This document shows, one piece after another, positions 56,982 through 64,000 of a stretch of 64,000 nucleotides of DNA (the first letter of the stretch is position 1; every line of letters begins with the position of its first letter). Both the position numbers and the translations under genes were made by a program. The notes under the pieces are model-generated. The model saw only the letters and a list, made by a program, of their open reading frames with translations. It did not search any database and had not been told where the DNA came from. The stretch spans positions 1-64,000 of the forward strand of contig JAKAEB010000012.1 in NCBI GenBank assembly GCA_021818445.1, given 5' to 3'. This stretch comes from Planctomycetota bacterium. Its GTDB lineage: Bacteria; Planctomycetota; Phycisphaerae; WQYP01.

Positions 56982-59900
56982 CTACCACGGGGCGTCTTCG
57001 GGTGCAATATCCTCTTCCCTCCCTCCCGCCGATGCGGCGCGGTCAGCGGCCACACGCTGGTGTTTAAGTAACTCTATCACTCGGTCTTGAACCCCATTCC
57101 AATACTCCATGGAATGGCGCCATTGCCTTTGAGTCTCATTGGTTTTCAGGTTTGTTGCGTCGCGCCAGAGATTGACGACATCGCGTTTCTTCTTGTTCCC
57201 TTTCGTGGATGCCGATCTGCCCCTCCCTGGCTGGGGATCGGGTCGCACTGGCGCATCTGTCGGCGTGCTGAGAGGGGCATCGGGATGAAACGCCGCACTT
57301 CCCTTGGTCTTTTCGGCGTGGGGCTTGAGGCTCTCACAACTGCACGGGACGTACCACCACCTCCCCGGCCAGTCGGGATCCAATAGTGCTTTGAGACCAA
57401 TATTGGCGGCGGCGTTTAGATCGGCCTGAATACCTTTGGCGGCGGGGGAATGCGGATGCGCGGAGACGAAAAGTTCGCCGCCGGCTTTGGGGATGCGGAG
57501 GCGATGTTCCTTCCTCCTATCGGTCTGCGGAATTTCGGTGCACCACCCATCAAGGTCCAGCAGGTAACGATCACGAGCGGAGCCACCATTTTCCTTAGCC
57601 TTTTTCTTTTTAGCATCGCTGACCTGTTTGCGCCACCAAGGCGCGTCCATGAATTCGTCAACTGGCACGTCGGCGCAGCGGACGCCGGGCGAGCCGGTGC
57701 GGGAGTCTTGGCGCGACGTGTAGCTGGGCTGGACCTCGCGGAGGCACAGGCCGTGAAGCTGGCAGGCATCGGAGAGGTATTTTTTCACCTTACCGGAAGA
57801 CCATGCCATGAGCTGGCGGTTCTCTCGGCGGGTCTGCAGCTCATCAGGGCGGTAGTTGGTAAGGTTCTCGATGACGACGGCGTGGCATGGTTTGTCAACC
57901 TGTCCACGGGGCCGCGCAGCTCCGGCGGCGACATGCTTGCGCTCGACGCGCCCAATTCCCAGCGCCGCTTCGACGATGCGGCTGGCCAATTGCTTTACCC
58001 GCTGCTCGCGCAGGCGTTCATGTGCGTCGAGGATCGACTGCGCGACGCCTGCGTTGGTCTCGCCCTCTTCCGGCGCGCCGGAGGGCGCGTCGGGCCTGGC
58101 GCGCATGGCGAAGGCTTTGTGTAATTGGTACAGCGACCGCATGGTAGCGATGCGAGTGACGGACAACCCGCCGACGTTGTATCTCCACCCGTTTCCGGCC
58201 GCACCCGGTAGCTTCCTACCCATGATCCAGTCGGTAAGCCAGCGAAGGTCGGCATGCAGCCCGGACCCGTCCGCAGTCTTCCTCCCCGTGGCCCTGTCGA
58301 CACCAGCCGCTTGGCCATCGTCCGTTTCCCAGCGTGTTTTCCATGCGGCGTGTATACCTGAACGGTCTACCGCGGCCAATTTTTCGGCAACGGGCGTGAG
58401 GCGTCCGCGCAAAGCCTCATCCTCTTTCTGGCGTTGCTGGCGGGATGGTCGATCGGCAGATTCGTCGGCTTTTATGGGGCCTTCGATCCGCCAGCCGTTG
58501 GCTGCCATGGCAACGTACTGGTTCCAGAGTTCGCGGGCTGGCTGGTCATCCAATTTGGATTCACTGGCTAATGCGTGCCAATCGACGAGGGCACCAGTTA
58601 AAAATTTGATGTGTTCATTGTCCCCGGTATCAAAGGCCCTCGCGCTGTTCCCGACGCCCGGGAAGGCCTTGGTATTTGGGTCCATAGCGTAGGCAATCTT
58701 GGCACGGCGGGCGTGGCGTTTAAGGGCCAGCGAGGCAAGGCGAACGGCACGCAACATGAGATCATCCACGGCGCGACCGTGGTAAGGGGCATCGCTAACA
58801 GCCAAACCAAGCCTTTCAGCGAAGGCCTCAGCACGTTGGATTTCACTGGCAGCGCGTTCGTTTGAGGCGGCGCGGGGTGGCCGCTCCTCGCCTGGCAGTT
58901 TAATGAGAAACTGGCGGTCAAGCCTTGCCCAGGGGGCGGGGTGTTCCTTTCCATCCGCGACTTTGTCGGCCCCGATGCGGCGGTAAATGGTGGTACGTTT
59001 CTTGCCCTCTGCGTCCGTCGTGCCGATATGAAGGAACAGGTCCGACTCTGCAGGACCACGGTGGTTTGCGGCCCGGCAGGCCGAGTTCATCTGGTCGGCG
59101 GATAGCGTCTCCCACACGGCGCAGGCGGCGGCATAGCGATGGCCCAGATCTACAGAAAGCACGCGCAGGCCGGCGAGGCGGGAAAGGATAAGCTTGGCAT
59201 GGCCTCCGCGAGAGTCGTTGTCACCGTGCCTAACGGCACACTCGCCGCTGCGGGAAACAAAGGGCTTCGCGGGAGCGCCGTCCGAAAAGGTCGCGGCATA
59301 CTTGATCCACGGGCCGACGGGTTGGAGTTTCGCAGAAAATGAAACTGACCAATGGATTTGGCGGCGCATCCGCATGGCCTTTTCGTCGCATCCGTATTTA
59401 GCGATGTGCCTGGCAAGGGCGTCAAGCTGCGCCCGCGGCGCTTGCAGCCGGCCACCCCAATGCTTCTCGCTGAACACATTGAGGATATTCACCGGGCCTT
59501 CGGGCCGCGCGCCAGCGGCTGCACGCCCCAATCGGTCAGCCCGGGCGGCGGGGGTTGCGGCCGCATCAATAGCGTTCGACCGGAGTGCCATGTCCTCTGT
59601 CAGGCGCTTGGACGACCATCGGACCCGACAAATGCGGAGCGTTTGGCCATCCCACAACTTCATCTCTATGCCGTGGGCAGATGAAAGCCCTGCGTAGTCG
59701 GCTCCTACTTGCGCGAGATTTTCATGGACTTGGCCGGGCTGTTCGGCAGCGTCAGGCTGCTCTTGGCCTGCATTGGCCTTTTCAAGTCGCTCTTCCGCCT
59801 TTCGGCGTTCCAACTTGCTGCGGGCAGCGGCGGCATGGGCAGCAAATTTAATGTGCCAGCGCGACTCTCCAAAGTCGCAGAATACCGGATGCGTGAGCGG

Positions 59901-61568
59901 GTCGGGATGGCGGTACGCGGGAACCTTGAAACGGCACTGCTTCGCCATTGCATCGGCGGCGGCGACGTAGTCGATTAAGGTTTTGGCAGGCTCCGAGTCG
60001 TTCACACACCAAACGCACCGCGCGTCTTCTACTGCAAGGGCCTCGAAGAGCTGAATGTCTCCGAACTTCTCAATTTCCGGATCGGCCTGAGCTTCACGCG
60101 CGGCGGCAACGCGATCGTCCGCCGTTTCGCAGGATGAGCGGCACCACCGTGCGGCGACCTGTTCCCATCCCCCCAAAGCACGTTTGCGAATTCGGTAGCC
60201 CCCGAGTGCGTTGGTGCTGATGGATCGGCTATTGCAGAATTTATCGAGCCACTCCCTGGCAGGGGCCGGCACGTCCCCCATCTTAGCCGCATCTCCCTCG
60301 AATTTCTGGCGGTCAGCCTCGGCGCGCTTGATCCAAGAATGGCCAGCCGACACACGGCGGGCGGCGTGGTCAAGCATCACGGCGAACTCCCGATGTCGAG
60401 ATGCACCGCCGCGCTGGAGGTAGGTAAACCCGCAGGCCGCCTCTACGTCCTTGAGAACTGCGTCGGACCAAGGGCGGCGGCCCTTGCGCCCAGCCTTTTC
60501 ATCGCACTTCCTAGCATCATCCTGGGCAATTTCGGTGAATTTCTTCAGTTCTTCAGCTTCGACGCGGCCGATCTTGGATTCCCAGGCTTTGATTGTATTG
60601 CGGGTTTTGCTCTTATAGCCGGGCCCGCTTACGAGTTTGATAATGCCGTCGGCGTCTTTCGATGGCGGATGGAAGCCTGCCTGCGACAGCGATTCGGCGA
60701 GCGACACGAGTGCCTCGTGTCCAGCCGAAAACCCCTGTGCTTTAGCCGCCCACTTCCCTATTTCGGTATACACCTTCGACATATCGGAAAAAGATGCTCC
60801 ATTGCCGGTGCCGAAGCGGCTGCTGAGCCACTGCCCAGCTCCCTGCACCAGATCCTTCGCTTTGTCCTCAGAGCCGCCCCCAGTCTCTGATTTGTCCGTG
60901 CCCTTGGACGATGCGAGGTAGGCATCGGGGCCACCGAAGAAACACTCAAGCAGGTCCCAGGCCCCCTCGCGCGTCAACGAGTCACCAACACGCTGACAGG
61001 CCGCGTCAAAAGCGGCGCTACGGTTAACCCAAACCGCATCATCACGGATCGCCGCCGAAAGGGACGGTTCACAGTCTGCGACCCATTGGCCAATTTCAGG
61101 GTCCTTCAAACCACGCCCCTTGAGGATCGAACGAAGCGCCGCCACCACTTTTTCATTCCGTGTCGATTGGCAATCTTTCTTTCCGCTGGCGACGACGAGA
61201 TGTTTGTGTGTATCGCCGTTTTCTGGGGCGGACTCGACGCTTAGCCATGACAGGGCCAGCAGAACGCGCCGACGCCGGCGTTCCGCGGCAGAATTTTCCG
61301 GCGCGGGCGTTCTCGTAGTAGGTTTTTTCGCTGCAGGGGTTCCGCTCGGCTGGTCCCCCGATTGCACCTCCGCATCTTCCAAGGTGTGGCACAAACCGCC
61401 ACGCAGCGTAAGCAGCCAATCGCCAAAGGCGTGGGCTCCCCGATTCACGGCGGAATGTGTCGTCCAGAGCGCGTCGGTCCACGATCGGTCGTTCTCGTCC
61501 CCCGCACGGAGCCGAAGCGTGTAGGCCCGCTGCGTTTTCACTACGCCATCAGTGTTGGAACCAGCCAT
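56982..61568 (-). CDS. cas12b: Cas12b (C2c1) effector nuclease, oversized
   Basis: The 1528-residue RNA-guided nuclease has a family-like N-terminus (ALWTTHSAVNRGAHAFGDWL). RuvC-I is LRVLSVDLGHRYAAA (Asp807), RuvC-II HAVVIENLTNY (Glu1234) and RuvC-III GIQADLNAAANIG (Asp1383). ENRQLMAWSSGKVKKYL and SRQDSRTGSPGVRC after RuvC-II, and the C-terminal RQWRHSMEYWNGVQDRVI, follow Cas12b order. Known Cas12b proteins have about 1100-1300 residues; here RuvC-I lies about 240 residues later than in Alicyclobacillus Cas12b and the RuvC-I to RuvC-II gap is about 150 residues longer. Ala/Pro/Glu-rich linkers occur at about 69-100, 230-255 and 590-640. ATG 61568 follows GGGAGGT. GC content seems above neighbours. 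tracrRNA and array lie directly downstream. Confidence 0.95.
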   Translation of the reverse strand: MAGSNTDGVVKTQRAYTLRLRAGDENDRSWTDALWTTHSAVNRGAHAFGDWLLTLRGGLCHTLEDAEVQSGDQPSGTPAAKKPTTRTPAPENSAAERRRRRVLLALSWLSVESAPENGDTHKHLVVASGKKDCQSTRNEKVVAALRSILKGRGLKDPEIGQWVADCEPSLSAAIRDDAVWVNRSAAFDAACQRVGDSLTREGAWDLLECFFGGPDAYLASSKGTDKSETGGGSEDKAKDLVQGAGQWLSSRFGTGNGASFSDMSKVYTEIGKWAAKAQGFSAGHEALVSLAESLSQAGFHPPSKDADGIIKLVSGPGYKSKTRNTIKAWESKIGRVEAEELKKFTEIAQDDARKCDEKAGRKGRRPWSDAVLKDVEAACGFTYLQRGGASRHREFAVMLDHAARRVSAGHSWIKRAEADRQKFEGDAAKMGDVPAPAREWLDKFCNSRSISTNALGGYRIRKRALGGWEQVAARWCRSSCETADDRVAAAREAQADPEIEKFGDIQLFEALAVEDARCVWCVNDSEPAKTLIDYVAAADAMAKQCRFKVPAYRHPDPLTHPVFCDFGESRWHIKFAAHAAAARSKLERRKAEERLEKANAGQEQPDAAEQPGQVHENLAQVGADYAGLSSAHGIEMKLWDGQTLRICRVRWSSKRLTEDMALRSNAIDAAATPAARADRLGRAAAGARPEGPVNILNVFSEKHWGGRLQAPRAQLDALARHIAKYGCDEKAMRMRRQIHWSVSFSAKLQPVGPWIKYAATFSDGAPAKPFVSRSGECAVRHGDNDSRGGHAKLILSRLAGLRVLSVDLGHRYAAACAVWETLSADQMNSACRAANHRGPAESDLFLHIGTTDAEGKKRTTIYRRIGADKVADGKEHPAPWARLDRQFLIKLPGEERPPRAASNERAASEIQRAEAFAERLGLAVSDAPYHGRAVDDLMLRAVRLASLALKRHARRAKIAYAMDPNTKAFPGVGNSARAFDTGDNEHIKFLTGALVDWHALASESKLDDQPARELWNQYVAMAANGWRIEGPIKADESADRPSRQQRQKEDEALRGRLTPVAEKLAAVDRSGIHAAWKTRWETDDGQAAGVDRATGRKTADGSGLHADLRWLTDWIMGRKLPGAAGNGWRYNVGGLSVTRIATMRSLYQLHKAFAMRARPDAPSGAPEEGETNAGVAQSILDAHERLREQRVKQLASRIVEAALGIGRVERKHVAAGAARPRGQVDKPCHAVVIENLTNYRPDELQTRRENRQLMAWSSGKVKKYLSDACQLHGLCLREVQPSYTSRQDSRTGSPGVRCADVPVDEFMDAPWWRKQVSDAKKKKAKENGGSARDRYLLDLDGWCTEIPQTDRRKEHRLRIPKAGGELFVSAHPHSPAAKGIQADLNAAANIGLKALLDPDWPGRWWYVPCSCESLKPHAEKTKGSAAFHPDAPLSTPTDAPVRPDPQPGRGRSASTKGNKKKRDVVNLWRDATNLKTNETQRQWRHSMEYWNGVQDRVIELLKHQRVAADRAASAGGREEDIAPEDAPW

Positions 61569-62251
61569 GAATTACCTCCCGGCCCTGGGAACGGTGGATG
61601 CCGTCCCGTGTCTAACGCACCCAATTAATACCGCCATCAATGCCCAATTCCGCTGCGGTGCCAAAGTCATCCCGATCCGCCGTGTAATGATCCGCGTTGC
61701 GGGCTAGCGCCGTTCACCAAGCCATATCGGAGACACCCGCAAATTTTCGTCGATGCGGAGACAGGTGGTTTCAACTAGCTCGGGTGTTCCTCCAGCACCG
61801 CGGTTGGGCGTCTGCGTACTGGCCTTGCACCCTGTAAACCAAAGGCATCTGAAGGGCTTCCGGATTTTGCGGGAAGCAAAGCCATTTCACTAAAGTGTAC
61901 CTTAAAGCCCGTCCCGTTGTCATCTTTCCAGCGGCGGGAGGATAACCTCCGATGCTGGGGCTGTGCCGTTGGAGGGAACATTTCGGCCGTCGGCTATTAC
62001 CCGCCGGGTGCGGGCGTGCGCCGACGCCACCCAGATGTCGATGGGCCTGGCCAACACCCCACGGCCGTGCTCGGCGGACAGGCCTGATCTTACTGCGGCA
62101 GCTCAAAGGGCGGTAGTGAAAATTTAACATCTAGGGCTTTATGACCCGCCAATACATTCGACTTCAACGCGGATTGCGGGCCCAGCGGCTGCAGCAAGAA
62201 GCAGCCATAAGTTTTGCGTTTCTGCGATGGCGAATGATCAAAGCATTTTAA
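61569..62251. other. Non-coding region upstream of cas12b
   Basis: About 680 bp containing the cas12b SD at its left edge and presumably its promoter. No adaptation gene, second anti-repeat or convincing open frame was found. Short open frames on both strands have no SD or recognisable domain. Confidence 0.5.
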
Positions 62252-62408
62252 CGTGGATCGGCTGTTTCTTCGTCCGCTGACAGCCACGGCCACCCTGCTC
62301 TCGCGCACCTTGGCACGATTACACCGCCCCGCAGTGGTCAACGCCTATGCGGCATGGGTTTTTATTGCCCTGCTGCTGATGCTGCTCATCAATCGCATCT
62401 GGTGATAA
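62252..62408 (+). repeat. 157-bp direct repeat flanking the CRISPR locus, copy B
   Basis: Copy B of the repeat at 55004-55160, with six base differences. The identity begins abruptly at CGTGGATCGG and ends with TGATAA on both sides. Upstream, the sequence is unrelated to that before copy A. Confidence 0.95.
62253..62405 (+). CDS. Small single-TM protein, copy B (shorter)
   Basis: From a possible GTG start the frame encodes 50 residues, identical to copy A apart from one Ala-to-Thr change. An in-frame TGA 18 nt before the GTG rules out the longer N-terminus of copy A. No SD is obvious, so this may be a 3' gene fragment left at an integration boundary rather than an expressed gene. Confidence 0.35.
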   Translation: MDRLFLRPLTATATLLSRTLARLHRPAVVNAYAAWVFIALLLMLLINRIW

Positions 62409-62412
62409 CCCA

Positions 62413-62503
62413 GGATATCCCGATTGCACGTCGGATGCGCCGTACGACCGGCGACCGTGATGGTGGAGGTATCCGGATATCCCGATTGCACGTCGGATGC
62501 GCC
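62413..62503 (+). repeat. Pair of 29-bp direct repeats spaced 33 bp
   Basis: Two identical 29-bp copies (62413-62441 and 62475-62503), beginning GGATATCCCG and ending CGGATGCGCC, are separated by 33 bp of unrelated sequence. They lie 4 bp after direct repeat copy B and upstream of the SPFH gene. Confidence 0.9.
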
Positions 62504-62693
62504 ACTGCGGAATGCAGAATATTTGGCCCTGCCTTTGCCGTCCCATCGGCTGACACCATCGGCACCCGTCCGTACGCGAAACGCCAAATTGACGCCCAAT
62601 GGCTGTGGGCGTAGACTCCAAAAAGGTATGGGGCGGCGATGTATCGCCAATTCCCATCGTTTCACAAGTATGTTTTGCTTCAAGGAGGCTCAC

Positions 62694-63542
62694 ATGCCCG
62701 GAATACGCAGTGTCATATCCACGCTGGCCGCCAACGGTGAAGAAACGATGGGGCCGGAAATACTACTATGGCATTACCCTTCAAACGACATCATGAACGG
62801 GTCACTTCTGACGGTGGAGAGTAACCATTTCTGCGTGCTCAAATCACGCGGTGCGATATTGAATGTTTATGAAACGGGGCAGTTCCCGGTGGAAACTCCG
62901 CAGCGACCGCTGATCGGCTCCATCCAGCAGGCGTTCTATGGTGGCCAAAGCCCATGGCAATATGAGGCCCTCTACGTTAATAAGGCCAAACTGGTGGTTC
63001 GCACTCAGGGCCTGGCACTGTCGCGGGAAATGGCGGAAATGACCTACGACGTGGATTATTACGTGCACGTTGACACCAAGGATGGGGCCATCGCCCTTGT
63101 GCAGCATATGCCGTACCGCGGCCACGCACTTACAACGAAGGACCTTAACGAGTACGCCGGTCCGGTTGTGGAACAGGCCATCAACCAGATGGTGCAGATA
63201 ACCCCGCTGGAAGCAGTTAATGAAAAAATTTCTGACCTCACACAACTGGTGTTTGGACATTTGCAGGATTTTCTCAAAGTTTATGGAATCACGCTTAATA
63301 CCGTTAAAGTGCTGGTGCGCCCGTCGGACCCGCGCATGAAGGCACTCATCGCGCTTAAGGCCTTTGGACTTACTGAACATGAGGCGGTTCGATATTACAC
63401 CGCCATGCTCATGGCGGAAAAGGGAGTTGTCAGTGCACCCAACATGGCCGCCGGACTGCCGTTTAATATCGGCGGCGTGCTGCCCAACGTGGCCGTCGCG
63501 TCCATGCTGGACAATGCTCCCGGCGCACCGAAGACCGAGTAA
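62694..63542 (+). CDS. SPFH/band-7 domain protein (YdjI-like)
   Basis: The 282-residue protein has the layout of the bacterial SPFH 'virion core' group: EILLWHYPSNDIMNGSLLTV, GRGAILNVYETGQFPVETPQ-type strands (here RGAILNVYETGQFPVETP) and a helical C-terminal half with INQMVQITPLEAVNEKISDL. There is no transmembrane segment. Such proteins form cytosolic or membrane-associated oligomers. ATG 62694 has AAGGAGG 6 nt upstream; the frame extends upstream through the 29-bp repeats without coding support. The next gene follows after 52 bp. Confidence 0.8.
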   Translation: MPGIRSVISTLAANGEETMGPEILLWHYPSNDIMNGSLLTVESNHFCVLKSRGAILNVYETGQFPVETPQRPLIGSIQQAFYGGQSPWQYEALYVNKAKLVVRTQGLALSREMAEMTYDVDYYVHVDTKDGAIALVQHMPYRGHALTTKDLNEYAGPVVEQAINQMVQITPLEAVNEKISDLTQLVFGHLQDFLKVYGITLNTVKVLVRPSDPRMKALIALKAFGLTEHEAVRYYTAMLMAEKGVVSAPNMAAGLPFNIGGVLPNVAVASMLDNAPGAPKTE

Positions 63543-63594
63543 AAGGCCCGGCGGCATTAGCAATGCAAGGAAACCGTGTTTTGGGGAGAAATCC

Positions 63595-64000
63595 ATGCCG
63601 GAGATTAGCAACCCGGTTCTGAAAACCCTTGACCTGCTGATGCTGGGATGGGGATTTAATTTTTATCGCGTGGAAAATCAGTTACGGGCCGATGACCTTC
63701 TGGTACGCCAGAGGGCCTGCACCCCATTGAACCACGCAGCCGAAAAACTCGGCACCTTGGCCACGGAATTTCAAACTCGCCTGATGCCCGCCCCCTCGCG
63801 GGAACAACCCTATCCGCCAGCCGAGCTAACCCGGATATTAACAAGGCTCGCCTCCCTGCGATCGGATATTTCCTGCGCTGCCGCATACATTCAGGGCTTA
63901 CCCGCCCCTGTGCAGGATCGGATATGGCGACGATTCCGTGATGAGCGAGGCTTGATGGAGCAGTTGCTCAATGCTGATCTGCAGATGCTTCAGCTTTCCG
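63595..64000 (+). CDS. Hypothetical protein, 3' truncated by window end
   Basis: An open frame from ATG 63595 (GGGGAG 7 nt upstream) continues without stop to the last base, giving at least 135 residues. The start is hydrophobic (VLKTLDLLMLGWGFNFYRVE) and the rest is helical with Leu/Arg-rich stretches (LTRILTRLASLRSDISCAAA). No family recognised. It is probably cotranscribed with the SPFH gene and may act with it. Confidence 0.7.
   Translation, partial: MPEISNPVLKTLDLLMLGWGFNFYRVENQLRADDLLVRQRACTPLNHAAEKLGTLATEFQTRLMPAPSREQPYPPAELTRILTRLASLRSDISCAAAYIQGLPAPVQDRIWRRFRDERGLMEQLLNADLQMLQLS

Noticed and set aside
61771-62341. Short minus-strand frames upstream of cas12b as adaptation or accessory genes
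   Set aside because: None shows Cas1, Cas2 or Cas4 motifs, an SD or a plausible protein composition.

Overview
The window reads as a Gram-negative member of the Planctomycetota, most likely a Phycisphaerae-type lineage. The reasons are: an isolated 16S rRNA 5' end with a non-canonical bacterial probe site near position 12-29, an LPS gene (kdsA), an RND tripartite pump, LolD-like and DsbD envelope systems, and a type V-B (Cas12b) CRISPR locus of the kind known from that group. The rank below phylum is inference. No phage genes, transposases or plasmid functions were seen.

Layout. 1-1019: 16S rRNA 5' part with its leader, boxA and promoter, all on the minus strand. 1.2-5.7 kb: a membrane protein, a SUFU-domain protein and bS21 on minus, then an ECF sigma factor with its likely anti-sigma and a secreted protein on plus. 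5.8-18.6 kb: central carbon metabolism (a sugar-dehydrogenase-like propeller, pyruvate phosphate dikinase, alpha-glucan phosphorylase, pyruvate carboxylase) plus a phosphodiesterase gene broken by an in-frame stop. 18.6-27.2 kb: envelope proteins, tRNA-Val, B12-dependent ribonucleotide reductase and dCTP deaminase, then mutY. 27.2-37 kb: two lipoproteins, a LolD/MacB-like ABC pair, a phosphotransferase, a small XRE regulator and dsbD. 37-46.7 kb: kdsA, serS, a LysM protein, a SOUL heme protein, nth, a cyclophilin, a glycosyltransferase and rmuC. 46.7-52.5 kb: a CzcA/CusA-type RND operon. 53.5-54.9 kb: a fluoride-resistance operon with its own promoter, fluoride riboswitch, terminator, crcB and a double-DUF190 gene.

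The main accessory element is at 55.0-62.4 kb. It contains a CRISPR array of 20 repeats and 19 spacers, a leader, a predicted tracrRNA and a 1528-residue Cas12b effector, all on the minus strand. Repeat, tracrRNA and effector can be matched to each other from the sequence alone: the tracrRNA has a 22-nt anti-repeat and the stem order known for Cas12b tracrRNAs. The effector keeps the three RuvC carboxylates (D807, E1234, D1383) but is several hundred residues longer than well-known Cas12b proteins. No cas1, cas2 or cas4 is present in the window. The locus lies between two 157-bp direct repeats (96% identical) that encode the same small membrane peptide, with mostly third-codon-position differences. 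This looks like an integration or duplication boundary. After it come a pair of 29-bp direct repeats, an SPFH-domain gene and a gene that runs off the window end.

Starts were chosen mainly by visible Shine-Dalgarno sequences. Family assignments come from motif recognition without database searches.
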